A DNA stretch of 64,000 nt. Origin: Astropecten irregularis. Taxonomy: Eukaryota > Echinodermata > Asteroidea > Paxillosida > Astropectinidae. The notes below the pieces were generated by a model. That model saw only the letters and a program-made list of their open reading frames with translations. It made no database searches and was not told where the DNA came from. The position numbers and the translations under genes are program-made. Location of the stretch: NCBI GenBank assembly GCA_963971285.1, contig OZ020244.1, forward strand, positions 26,102,001 through 26,166,000. The letters run 5' to 3'. The stretch's first letter is position 1. Every line of letters starts with the position of its first letter. This document shows positions 11,484 through 22,410 of the stretch, one piece after another.

Positions 11484-11761
11484 AGGTAGTATCATACTTT
11501 GGTAGCATACCGAAACAGAAATCTTCACAGATTTACCTATAACTTACAGGTCATAAAGGTAATGGTGATGGTAGAAACATACCGTTAAAACTTTAATTTA
11601 TGCCTGAAATGGTGTATTTATCCAGAAAAGAGTAAAACCAGTGGCCATTTTTCACTGTTCTCTCAAAAAGTGGGCACCGTATGGGACTGAAATTTTCACA
11701 GATGAATGTTACTGTATCTTCCTTGATATTTTTAGCCCATGAATCTGTATTTCTTTGACCT
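11484..11761 (-). mobile_element. Family A MITE copy, truncated
   Basis: AGGTAGTATCATACTTTGG begins the copy (family A right end, reversed). It breaks off after TGTATTTCTTTGACC before the terminal TTAA. Confidence 0.75.
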
Positions 11762-11982
11762 TTTGTGCAAATTTCCGATGATATGCATGCATGAGGCGTA
11801 CATGTTAAAGTGTTGTCAGAAAAATACATCTCAACTAGAAAATGTGTATACAAAAGCTGAAACCGATCCTATAGGCCTATTTGCTGTTCTCCCCAAAAGG
11901 TGCGGAACATCCATTTGTCGAAAGATTTATACCCTGTTGTTGAGAATTCATTTTCTATTTCGTTCGCACTTCTCGTACTAAA

Positions 11983-12066
11983 GGTCTCTACGTTTCGACT
12001 AACCTGCTCTAGTCATCATCAGGAGACCAGAGGACTAGAGCAGACTAGTCAAAACGTTGAAACCTT
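11983..12066 (-). other. Hammerhead-core-like double hairpin motif
   Basis: On the minus strand, CTGATGA (12022-12016) is followed by a 5-bp stem GACTA/TAGTC with a loop, then GAAACG (11996-11991). This is the order of the conserved hammerhead core. A second, inverted copy of the same hairpin lies at 12031-12057. The flanks GGTCTC and GAGACC pair with each other, which a hammerhead would not need, so a retroelement hairpin is equally likely. Confidence 0.35.
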
Positions 12067-12255
12067 ACGAGAAGGGTTGGGACCACTGCGTACGCCATGC
12101 GTACAGAGGGGGAGGGGGGGGGGGGGTCAAAAAAGTCGGCATTTCGTGCGTACGTACTTTATGGACGGCCCCAAAGGTATATCATGACGTGCACAAAACG
12201 GAACTCATACGCAACGCGCACGCATCAGATGAAACAAACGCGCATAATATGCGGC

Positions 12256-12497
12256 TTAAAGGTAATATCATACTTTGGCTTTTGTCAAAGAAATACATAT
12301 TCATGGGCAAAAATATCAAGGAAGATACAGTAACAATCATGTGTAAAAGTTATGTTCAGTCCCATACGGTGCCCACTTTTTGAGAAAACAGTGAAAACGC
12401 ACAGAGTATTTCTCAAATCTTTTCTTTTTAATATGGGTAATAATATGTGAAGATTTCTGTTTCGGTACGCTATACCAAAGTACGATAGTACCTTTAA
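12256..12497 (+). mobile_element. Family A MITE copy, internally deleted
   Basis: TTAA-AGGTAATATCATAC at the left and GATAGTACCT-TTAA at the right; only 242 bp because the central palindrome region is missing. Confidence 0.8.
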
Positions 12498-12521
12498 CAC
12501 GAAGGAAGATGGAGGCATAAT

Positions 12522-12728
12522 CAGTGGCGTCACCAAGGGGGGGCCAGGGGGGGCACGTGCCCCCCCCTGGAAAACCTCGTGCCCCCCCTCGTGCCCCCCC
12601 CCCCCCCCCCCATTTGAAATTTGGGTTGGTGAAAAAAAGAAATTTGGGTTGGTGCCCCCCCCCCCCCCCCAACAATTGCTAGTGCCCCCCTTGTGCCCCC
12701 CAGACTCAAAAGTCTGGTGACGCCACTG
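12522..12728. mobile_element. hAT-like MITE with perfect 8-bp target duplication
   Basis: Termini CAGTGGCGTCACC and GGTGACGCCACTG are exact complements. The 8-bp GGCATAAT precedes (12514-12521) and follows (12729-12736) the 207-bp element. The interior is extremely G/C-skewed with C tracts. Terminal CAG and an 8-bp duplication are the hAT signature. Confidence 0.9.
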
Positions 12729-12737
12729 GGCATAATG

Positions 12738-12836
12738 GGAAACTTTTGAGAGTCTGTCTTCAAGTCAACAGCGCACGCGCACGCAATAGTGAGCTTGCGC
12801 GCGCATGCTCACTATTGCGTGCGCTTGCGCAAAGGT
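12738..12836. mobile_element. Family E palindrome, degraded copy
   Basis: GGGAAACTTTTGAGAGTCTG and TCTTCAAGTCAACAGCGCAC are the family E arm; the second arm breaks off after GCGTGCGCTTGCGC. It abuts the hAT-like element. Confidence 0.75.
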
Positions 12837-13229
12837 TTAAATGGTGTGACATTGTACACTCATCCCCATATGTTTCTATCGGGAAAAAGACGAAACTATA
12901 TTATTATGCAGTAAGGCAGTATGTCAGTTAAACAAATTAAATAACGAATAACTTAAAGAAACATGATAAAGTTTGGACTTTTATCTAGCCAATTACGTGC
13001 AATTACAACATGTGATAGGCCTATAAGGTTTTAGTAGTAAGAACTGTCTTGCGTCGTCAAACATTGAACATGTTTATGTTTGTATACTAATCATACATGC
13101 ATTATTTTATATCATAATTAATAATGAAAATAAAACCCAGCTATAGCTACAGGATACCCCCCCCCACCAAGTCTGAAAACCTGTCTGAACCCTACGCCAC
13201 AGGATGCAGGCAGAGGGCGTTTACGAAAC

Positions 13230-13452
13230 GGCGGATTCTCCAGCTCTGACATCCATGTACTGAAAATATAAGGGTTTTTTTCAGTAGGTTTTTCATTGAA
13301 GCTGAAGCTCTGTTTTCCTTTTCAAACCAGATAATCTACTCAGTTCCAAACCGCAGCCCAAAGTCTCTATTTTGATACCCATTATTTCATAATGGATTCA
13401 CGAAATGGAGCTGGAGCCTGAGCCCGAGCCTCCGTTTCGTAAACTCCCATAG
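13230..13452 (-). mobile_element. Family I element
   Basis: Contains CATTGAAGCTGAAGCTCTG, TCTATTTTGATACCCATTAT, GATTCACGAAATGGAGCTG and GAGCCTGAGCCCGAGCC, in the order of the copy at 24253. Confidence 0.7.
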
Positions 13453-13502
13453 AGCTATATTAAAATTGATTTTGATAAGTATAGTTCTATGGATGCAGCC
13501 CT

Positions 13503-13850
13503 TTAAAGGTAGTATCATACTTTGGTAAGAAACCAAAACAGAAATGTTCACTGATTTACGTATAACTTTCAGGGTATGAAGATGGTGCTGGTAAAAAAAA
13601 ACACCGTTAAAATTTTTCCGCCAGAAATTAGTCAAACAACGACCGAAAATCATTTTGATCTTTTAAAAGATCAAAAATGAAAGAGAAAAGACTTAAGAAA
13701 TTATTTGGCCGTTTTTCACGTTTTTTTTTTTTAATGGCCACCGTATGAGACTGAAATTTTCACAGATGACTGTTACTGTATCTGTCTTGATATTTTTGCC
13801 CATGAATCTGTATTTCTTTGATAAAAACCAAAGTATGATATTACCTTTAA
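13503..13850 (-). mobile_element. Family A MITE copy
   Basis: TTAA-AGGTAGTATCATAC at one end and GATATTACCT-TTAA at the other; central GATCTTTTAAAAGATC palindrome present. Confidence 0.85.
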
Positions 13851-13943
13851 AGTACGAAGGGAAAGTTTTCTGTGTTGGCCCAATTCAGTGGCTTTCAGTT
13901 TCAAACGATAACGCCGGGGACGTGTATTTATAAAAAGGTAGTA

Positions 13944-14500
13944 GGTTTTCTCGGTCATTTTCGGCAAATGAGCGGGCAATTTAAACGCTGCGTCATTCCA
14001 TTTTGCATGAAACTGCAAGGCACCTCAAAATAGTCATTCGATTTCACTTCATGTGCAAGCAAATAATTATTCATAAGCCTCAGGCGATTAAATAAAATCG
14101 CCTGTCAGTGGGAGACGTTTAGAGAACCGGTCTTCAAGTCAACAGCGCACGCGCACGCACAACAGCGCAGGCGCAAAACAACGCACGCATGCTCACAATT
14201 ATTGTGTGCGCGTGCGCTGTTGACTTGAAGACCGGTTCTCAAAAGTCTCCCATTTAAAATTCCATTCGAACAGTATTCAAATTCGCAACGGCTTTTGGCA
14301 GTGTGCTAACGATTGGATGCCAATTTTGCATGACTATAAACTGAACGACTGTTGAATTTAATTGAATGCAATGCTATGCAAATACGGATGCATCAAAGTG
14401 AAATCGAGTGACGGTTTCAACTGAGGAGGCAAAATCACGTCAACACGAATGCGTGAAATTGAAATTGGCCGCTCATTTGCCTAAAATGACCGGGAAAACC
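13944..14500. mobile_element. TA-flanked inverted-repeat element containing a family E copy
   Basis: GGTTTTCTCGGTCATTTTCG and onward CAAATGAGCGGGCAATTT at the left match the complement of GCCGCTCATTTGCC and AAAATGACCGGGAAAACC at the right, arms of about 40 bp. TA flanks both ends. The family E palindrome at 14109-14252 is nested inside. Confidence 0.7.
14109..14252. mobile_element. Family E palindrome, near-complete
   Basis: Begins TGGGAGACGTTTAGAGAACC and ends GGTTCTCAAAAGTCTCCCA. Arms include GGTCTTCAAGTCAACAGCGC; the centre is alternating GCGCACGCGCACGC-type sequence. Confidence 0.85.
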
Positions 14501-15863
14501 TATATTAAATCATCTTTTTGTCAAGTTTGCTTGAATTAAATCAGCATTCTGTTTCACGGTATGAGGCAACCGGGGTCATACTTTTACAATTTCTTTTAAA
14601 GTACAATAACAAGATAAGCAGATGTCCGGACGGTACCATTGTTTTCTTTTAAACAATCGAATCACATGATGGCGGCATGCAGGCCGATTGCGTACGATCA
14701 CTGTTTACATGCAATCATGTGACTTATAGTGGGTAGTTTTGTCGTCTCATATTGGCACAGAGCAACGGTGGAAACTTGCAAAGAAGAATGTGGCTGGTGA
14801 ATCTTCTTTGCTCATTTCAGTGCTGTAATAGTGCATCAATTTAGATGGGAAAAATACCCAGTCTGAATCACACACGTGATGGCATAAACATTGGTGGCGC
14901 AAAGAGTGTTTTTCACTCGTTTGCATTATTTTAGAGAGTTGTCACCTGACAAAATAATAACACGCACAATCAAGTTAGCCTGACAATACAAACCGATTTT
15001 TTCAGAATGCAACTATGCAACTTTAAACAAGACAGTGGATTGGTGCTGCGATGATCCGGTTTTGTCCGGATCGTTCAGACACGGCCGGTTACCGGTATCA
15101 CATGACTAATCCTATACTCACCTGTATTTTGCAACGTCATCATTTCCATCATATCTCTTTTTGTCGGTTACATCATGTTTTTAACAGTTTTTGGCATTCG
15201 AAAGAATAAGAAACGATTGAAAATCATACAATGACATTAGTTGACGATATGTTGATTCATTCCATGGATTATAGGCCCAGTAGCTGGACGCGCGCACGGA
15301 TGTCACTCCTCACACGTAAGTTAGTTAGGATCCTTCTTATAACCGGTGACAGTCATCCAACAGTATTAATTACAGGTTAACTGTAATCCAAACTCATTAT
15401 GAAGCTAAATACATCTGTATTGTTATAAAACTCACCCTGTCTGTCATTGTTTGTGTTATGTAGAAAAACGATATTTTAGGTTCATAATAAAGCACCCCAC
15501 TTTTCGCGACGAAAAACCTTGCTTACGTCACATGCAGAACGCCACTCAGTATACTGCGGTGCGAGCCTATATAGTTCTGTATGTGATGTAGACTGGTTCC
15601 CGTCCCAATACATAAAATATATAGGGACAGGTAGCTAGTAGTAAATGAAGGCTCCTGATTGGGTCAGCTCTGCGCATGCGCACAAAAGTATTTCTATTTA
15701 TAGATATGGTGTTACAACTTTTGTGTGCGCACGTGTAAGATGATCACAAGTCATGTCCAATGCGTGACGGTCAGCATGCCATAGTATGCAGCTGTTTAAT
15801 TATTATTAATTTTGACTATCATCATGGACGTAGTAACCCCCCAAAAGCAAAAAGATAGTGATT

Positions 15864-15952
15864 GGAATTAAGTGTGCCTAGGGACATGGTCTTCATGATC
15901 CACTGATAAAAATTCGATTTAGATAAAGCATATTTGGTACACTTTGTTTGAA
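15864..15952 (+). repeat. Direct duplication, copy 1
   Basis: GGAATTAAGTGTGCC through TTTGGTACACTTTGTTTGAA, repeated about 200 bases downstream with roughly ten changes. Confidence 0.85.
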
Positions 15953-16065
15953 AGTGACACCTTTCTTCTGAATAACCGCATATTGTGTTGAATAAAGGCC
16001 AAAAATTGGGGTATTTTCAATCGATTAATTAGTCGCTAATTAGTGATTGGAATTAACCAGTACGG

Positions 16066-16153
16066 AAATTAAGTGTGCCCAGGGACCTGGTCTTCCTGAT
16101 CCATTAATAAAAAAATCGATTTAGATAAAGCATATTTGGTACACTTTGTTTGA
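16066..16153 (+). repeat. Direct duplication, copy 2
   Basis: Second copy of the block at 15864; both contain CGATTTAGATAAAGCATATT. Confidence 0.85.
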
Positions 16154-16222
16154 AACTGTCACTTTGTTACAAAAGATTATGCATTTTTAAATCTCCTTTT
16201 GTTGCATGGATTCTAGGTTTTG

Positions 16223-16258
16223 GAATACGCGGCTGAATACGCGGCTGAATACGCGGCT
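16223..16258 (+). repeat. 12-bp tandem repeat, three copies
   Basis: GAATACGCGGCT repeated three times. Confidence 0.9.
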
Positions 16259-16582
16259 AGCTTTAGACAGGTTTCGTAACTGTACTGTATGAATACAATG
16301 TTTTGGGTCTGGGAATCAGACTTAAAGAACCCGTTGCATTATGGGAGCTCATTAACATAAGAGTGGAGGAATACACGGGTTTACACTTCTAAAAAAGCGT
16401 ATGCGTGGTAGTGCCTCGTTTCGAAGTCGCGATCAAAACCGCCGAAGTGTTAACCCGTGTATTGTCTTCGACAATGGACGGGCTTACACTTCGCATGAGT
16501 GGAAGTGCCTCGTTTTGAAGTTGCGATCAAAATCTAAGATGGCCGCCATGTTTTCCCGGTCCATAAAGAACGTACTTACGAA

Positions 16583-16605
16583 GGGGGGGGGGGGGGGGGG
16601 GGGGG
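16583..16605. repeat. Poly(G) tract
   Basis: The longest G run in the window (about 22), close to the right end of the 15591 element. Confidence 0.9.
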
Positions 16606-17279
16606 TGACGATAGACGTCAGGAGACTACTGTAGGGATTAGGGAACGGGAACCAGTCTATAATTATGTGATGTCACATGCTATTGTTGTGTGGATCGGTT
16701 CCAAATGCTACTGAGACTTGAATCAAGTCTAGGCTACGACGTCTATAATAAAGTAACGTCATACACGGATATTAGCAAGGTCAATGACATGTCACTGCAT
16801 GCATTGTACACGTTGAGTCACTTGTGTGTACTAGCAGTACTATCACGATGTTTACCATTACGTGTATATACAGTCACATTTTCCATAATGAAATTGCAGT
16901 TTGTATAGTAACTGGAATAATTGTAAACTCACCGGGTAATATTTCCATCTGTTATGCAACTATGATTCTACTGTATTACATAATTATTCAGTCTGTGTCA
17001 TCAGTTTTCACAAAATGTTATAATATAAGCACGTGCTCGATTGTGCCATGCATAATTCTTGTGGAACTACATGTACATGCTAAATGGTCATCGTTGCTCG
17101 TGAATACTGAACTCTTCGAATCTGACCGTAACCTGACGTAAGTTAATGCCGACAGACCAACGTGAACTTACAAAAAAACAAATTCAAAGTAGGCCTAGGC
17201 CCTATACTCGTTACTGTAAATTGGTCACATTATTTTCTTATTGATTCATCTAGCAGGCTGAGGTACGTTGTTTAAAAGT

Positions 17280-17440
17280 TAAATCATTGTACTTTGGTTT
17301 TTGTCAAAGAAAAGCAAGATTCGTGGGCAAAAATATCTTGGAAGATATACAATAACAGTCATCTGTGAAAATTTCAGTCCCATACGGTGCCCACTTTTTG
17401 AGAAAACAGTGAAAAATAGCCATGCCCAGTATTTCTTTTC
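17280..17440 (+). mobile_element. Family A MITE copy, left part only
   Basis: TTGTACTTTGGTTTTTGTCA through GCCCACTTTTTGAGAAAACAG, then unrelated DNA. Confidence 0.75.
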
Positions 17441-17799
17441 TCGTTTATTTCATATAGAATTATGCGAGTCATGCCGCGAGAAAGCGGAGAGATGTGCCAC
17501 ATTTTTATTAAAGCAGGAGTAAATTTATGCTATGTTTAATTCATCTGAATATCGTTTTTAAAAAACACTCTAAAATGCGACTTTTCCACTCAGTCCCTTG
17601 CGTTGGGAGGGCCGTAGCACCCTTCCCACACCCACCCCCGCTCGGTCGCTTCTATAGGCTCCCTAGCATAGGACACCAAATCACCAATCACCCCCCCCCC
17701 CCCCCAATCATGAAAAGAAATCGACACCTATAGATAATACGATCTAATTGTTAGAAATTCGAATGTGTAATTATGAATGAATGAATATAATATATGAGT

Positions 17800-17964
17800 G
17801 CTACGTACCCAGCCGTAGCAGGCATGCGAATATCGTCCATTGTTTACGGTTGCTTGGCTACAGTACGTGGCAACTGCTGCGGTGAACACGCAAAAACGAA
17901 ATGCATTCCATTTTAGTCCAAGCTCATTAACTATTTGGCCGAGAAAGTGAACAAAAATAAAACG
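17800..17964 (+). promoter_or_regulatory. Candidate promoter/untranslated first exon (TBK1?)
   Basis: Repeat-free, CpG-containing DNA (TGCTGCGGTGAACACGC) ending in a good donor, AACGGTAAGA at 17961. It lies 6.9 kb upstream of TBK1 coding exon 1, which begins at an acceptor and so needs an upstream exon. This is inference from position and donor quality only. Confidence 0.25.
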
Positions 17965-18683
17965 GTAAGATTTCGCTCTGTTTTGGCGACACTTTTTGTC
18001 ATTTAATACGACAGAGCGTCTGTCCTTTGTTTATTGTAATTTGTAAATTGAAAATTTAAGTTGTGATGTGTATGCGCAAATTTTGACATTTCATTTTATC
18101 ACGCATTGTATTACATTGTGAATGAAGAATGGATGTCAGAGTTCTTTTGCATTTTAATCGAATGGTTTGAAAAAGAGGTAATTAATTCTACAACGATTTT
18201 ACCAAAATGAGTGCTAAATAATGCTTTTGTTTTTTAAATGAAAAAAAAAACAGTAATTAATATTAACATGACTTTTAACATAAAAAAAATTATTGTCGCC
18301 TGAGCTTTATTTTGTGAAAGTGCGACGCAGATATTCATTGGTGGGTTTTCATTAATTAATTGTCTACATAAAAAAGACTCGTATAAGGTTGGTAGTTTGG
18401 CCAAAAATACTGCCGGCATAGTTTGAATATGATTTTGTTTCTATTAGCATGACTGTTAAACAGCAGCGTTTCTGCTGTAAATTCTTTATTTTATTCATCT
18501 ACTTTGAAGCGATAAATGAGTGTGGTTATTGCAATTATACATCCGTGTAAAAGAAAACCGAACACAAATTTCGAAAACCTAGAGAAATTAAGTGGGAACA
18601 AAATAGGGCACAAATTTTAGTAATAAGCTCACTGCAAACTGCTCATTAACCAAACATGAACATTAACATTAACCTTGAAAATG

Positions 18684-18745
18684 CTTGGAGTTGGGAGGGC
18701 CTGACGTTCATGATCCTAGCAGGATCTTTATTGAAGGCTAAATGA
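18684..18745 (-). repeat. Retroelement-like hairpin motif (family N)
   Basis: Reverse strand carries GATCCTGCTAGGATCATGAA and CAGGCCCTCCCAACTCCAA, a degraded form of the GGATCGAAACG motif seen at 44246 and 49063. Confidence 0.6.
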
Positions 18746-19985
18746 CAAGAGGACAAGAACATGCAAGTAAAGATACACATAAATGGATGAGAGGATCAGA
18801 ACAAAGGGTGAGTGACCAGGGAAACAGAGAAATCATGCAATAGGATAATGATATAATTTATGTTCACTCAACTCCTTTCTGAAACCGCATGTATAGAGAA
18901 GGCATTATAATTATGCAGAAATTTGTAAATTTGAGAATCTTTCTCTCATGATTTGATGTCACTGTGCATGTTTTGTTAAAAATGAATCAAAATTGGTTTT
19001 CCCAAGTCAAACCATGAGTAGGCTATATACTGTTGTTAATGGGTAAACAATGTCATAGACGATATTTATTGACAATAGAAGAAGAACAAAAATCACAAAT
19101 AACTTGCATTCTCATTGGAATTACCAATTTAACGATGGACAAATTTAGTATTATTCCGTATACGTACGCCGCCAGTTATACTTCAGACTTTGAGGAGTTT
19201 GAGACAGTGCAACATAAAGTCACGGACATGACGTCCGTGCGTAAAGTGTGATAATTATACAAACTGAATATTCATGCATGGTACCGCACACCGACCCACA
19301 ATGCGAACGAATGGTAGCTCTATGGTATAATGCATGTCGTCTATAGGCCCTTAACCATGTGCAGAGAGGAAGTCGAAATGAATGAATGAGGTTTGTCTGT
19401 GACGAAATCTTTCCCGCGCTTCACCTGTATGCATGGTTCATAATGGCGGGAAATTGTGTTTATTGTACTTTATACCAACAATTCAGTGATCGCATATCAT
19501 CACGGTAAGAGAAATTCTACTTATTTTTGCTACTATGCAGCCCACATTCTTTTACTGAATGATTATCACTAAGCTTTAGTGTGCATGTATGTACGGTGAC
19601 TGAGGGTCGAGTAATTTTGTTTCTATGATTTGTGCAAGGTTGCTTATGCAATGCATTCCGTGCTTGCAAGGCATGTGTGTACATGTACATGTACATGATA
19701 TTGTGTTGCGTGCAAATCGTGGGTGTTAGTTTTCTTGTGTATAGACCTTTTGAACTATGAGTATGAGTTCGTGTGTGGGTTGACAGCCCTCAAGCTTCTC
19801 AACATTTCCTATGAATCATGATTTGTAGGCTATTATGTTAAATTATTGTTAAGGCCAGTTAACTATAATTCTGGAATGACCATGCTACATTTCGTCAACT
19901 CCCATTCTTGTGGAAACGTATATAGGCCTATATTGCTCGAGAAATGCTGATAAGCGGTAAGTTTATTATGACAGTGGAACTTACA
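18746..19985. other. Unique intergenic DNA with a candidate first exon
   Basis: At 19444 ATGGCGGGAAATTGTG opens a 20-codon frame ending at a strong donor, CACGGTAAGAG (19497-19507). It could be a first exon of an unseen gene or a 5' exon of TBK1. Spliced to TBK1 exon 1 it would be out of frame, so it would act only as an upstream frame. Confidence 0.25.
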
Positions 19986-20089
19986 TTCGTTCAGCTAACA
20001 CGGGTCAGCCCAATATTGGAAATGGTCGTGTTTTACTGCACAAAACAAGCGAGACTGGGGGGGGGGGGGGACCCGGGGAGCTAAACGAA
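19986..20089. mobile_element. Family K palindromic element, copy 1
   Basis: TTCGTTCAGCTAACACGGGTC at the left mirrors GACCCGGGGAGCTAAACGAA at the right, with TTTACTGCACAAAACAAGCG between. Confidence 0.75.
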
Positions 20090-20408
20090 TGCACCCCTGT
20101 ACTGTATAAATTATGGTTTATTAAACTCCACTCACATCATGATGATTTTTACTTTCACTGATGGGAGGACTGGTGTAGAAGACTAGTACCGTATACTGTT
20201 ACATGTAATTTAACGGATCGTTTTGTGATTGTTGTATATTCCTGTAACAAGTCATTAGGCTAAGGTTGAATTTGCATGTAGGCATATAGGTGTAGGCCTG
20301 TACGTAACAAATTTGAATATTCATCGTTGGATCTGAACATTTCTTTGAGTATGATGTCAGTATTCCTGCCCGACAGATCATTCCTTGCATATCGACTATA
20401 GGCTAACT

Positions 20409-20610
20409 GGGGCCAATTTCATATAGCTTAAGCATGACATTTCTGCCTTAAACAGGATTAACAACCAAGTTTACCTTTGTTGTGTATCACTTGCAATAAT
20501 TTTTTTTGGCTGTTGTTCGCTGACCAAGAATATCAAATCGAATTTTCAATGGTGGTTTGTTTTATTGGGCAAGCCATTTTTGTGCTAAGCATCTCTAAGA
20601 ATTTGGCCCA
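20409..20610 (+). mobile_element. Family C element
   Basis: GGGGCCAATTTCATATAGCT at the left and ATTTGGCCC at the right; the inner CAAATCGAATTTTCAATGGTGG block matches the copy at 28414. Confidence 0.8.
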
Positions 20611-21108
20611 AATAATTAGTCTGGCTCCTTGATCTCGCCGGTCCAAGTTCCCTGACGACCCCGCAGATAATAAATCCTAGTCAGCTATACCATGAGCACA
20701 CTGATCAGTCTTATACAAGACGATGTTGGTTTCATTTTGTAATTGTCTTGTTAACTGTCTAGCGACAAACAATGATTCCACAGTGGAGCCATGATCCTTC
20801 GTATTCAGTCGGTCTACAGAGTCGAAGTTATAATCCTTTAAAAAGGTAAAAGTCGTCGAAAAATAAATCGTCTGAACTAAAATGTGATGATTTGTGACAG
20901 CAGAAAGTAACGTCATGTAATGTGGAGATATTTCGATGGCAGTTTTATGTAGGCCCTCCTTGAAATAATGTCCGCACTAATTATTCAGTGCTTTGAACTA
21001 TGAACATACAACATTATCTGGCTCATGTAAACACTTTACCGTCTAAGTCATAATGCACTTTCTAATACTGAAAAGAAGTCATAATTCACAAATTAGACCT
21101 ATTAAAGG

Positions 21109-21787
21109 TTAAAGGTATACTTTGCGGTTTTTGTCAAAGAAATACAGATCCATTGGCAGAAATAGCAAGTAAGATACAGTAATAAGGCCCGCTTCAAACG
21201 TCGAACTTCTGCCGTGTCTAATGCAATACATTGCAATCGACATAAAAGCGGCGGAAGTTCGGCAGTTGCTTCAAACGCCGGTTTTCTGTTAACCTTAATG
21301 CAAATTTGAACATGGCGGATCAAGAGAGACTTATGATATTGCATTATATTTTTCTGCGAGAAGGCTGTGCTCTCTCTTTTAAAATGGTAGGGTGTGGAAC
21401 TCTGATTTGGGACGTTTCAATTGAATTAGACACGGCAAAAAATCGACGTTTGAAGCCGTGACGCTTTTCTGCCGTTAAAAGCGGCAAGCCCTGTCGATCT
21501 TTCGGCAGAAAACCGGCAGTTGCTTCAAACGTCGAATTTCTGCCGCGTCTAATTCAAACTTGGGCCAACATTTGAATTAGACACGGCAGAAGTTCGACGT
21601 TTGAAGCGGGCCTAACAGACATCTGTGACATTTTCCAGTCCCATGCGGTGTTCACTTTTTGAAAAGAAAAACAGTGAAAATGTTTAAAGGTATGTTTCTA
21701 CCACCGCCATCTTTATACCCTGTAAGTTATGGGTAAATCTGTAAATCTGTTTCGGTATGCTACCGAAGTATGATACTATACCTTTAA
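21109..21787 (+). mobile_element. Family A MITE copy interrupted by a Harbinger-like element
   Basis: TTAA-AGGTATACTTTGCGG at the left, ATACTATACCT-TTAA at the right. It is split at GATACAGTAA by the element at 21186. Confidence 0.8.
21186..21612. mobile_element. Harbinger-like MITE, TAA-flanked, nested in family A
   Basis: GGCCCGCTTCAAACGTCGAA at the left is mirrored by TTCGACGTTTGAAGCGGGCC at the right, with inverted homology to about 40 bp (CTGCCGTGTCTAAT). TAA lies at both edges. A 3-bp TWA duplication and GG-starting ends suggest PIF/Harbinger. Sub-blocks of the arms recur inside (21256, 21420, 21515). Confidence 0.8.
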
Positions 21788-22298
21788 TGTGCTAGCATAG
21801 ATGCCCTCGGTGACTTTTGGTTTTCAGTTCTTTGACCAAAAAGGTACGATACAATTTGAAGAAAAGATTGAAGTAAGTTGATTATTTAGTGAAAATAATA
21901 ATAGGTATTTGTGTGTGGATACGATCACGGGGAAAAAACTCAGACGAAAATTGGCTCATCTTGGTCGTGTCGATGCCTTTATACTACTATAGCAGCAACA
22001 TGTTAAGGTCAAGAGTCATTCACAGGCAATGTACATGTACATGCAAAATAATGTATGCCTGGGTGTACACATACAAATTTCGTCATTGCCTTCACATACC
22101 AGAACTTTCACGGTATGAAGTTTGCCCAATCTCCCTACTAAACAAACTGCTAAAAAAAACGATGAACACTTTCATGGCAGTGGTATGGCATTGCATACAT
22201 CGGATGAGCGCTTTCCGGTATGATATTACCAGTTTCACCTGCGATGACGTTACCAATTGTTTGCAATGATGTCAGAGAATCTATTCAATGGGTGGATT

Positions 22299-22410
22299 AG
22301 TTTAGCTAACACGGGTCAGCCCTTACTGGGAATGTCGTGTTTTATTGCACAAAACAAGCGAGAGAATTGCGACGAGGTTGACTGGTGTCGACCCGGGGGA
22401 GCTAAACGAA
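22299..22410. mobile_element. Family K palindromic element, copy 2
   Basis: TTTAGCTAACACGGGTCAGC at the left and GACCCGGGGGAGCTAAACGAA at the right; same inner block as at 19986. Confidence 0.75.

Larger units (their letters stand above)
15591..16657. mobile_element. 1.07-kb TA-flanked inverted-terminal element with internal duplications
   Basis: GACTGGTTCCCGTCCC at the left and its near-complement GGGAACGGGAACCAGTC at the right, each flanked by TA. Inside are two copies of a 90-base block (15864 and 16066), a 12-bp tandem (16223-16258) and two copies of a block containing AGTGCCTCGTTT (16410 and 16503). No transposase is visible. Confidence 0.5.

Noticed and set aside
12337-12763. Gly-rich frames on the minus strand
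   Set aside because: Translation of the G/C tracts of the hAT-like element.
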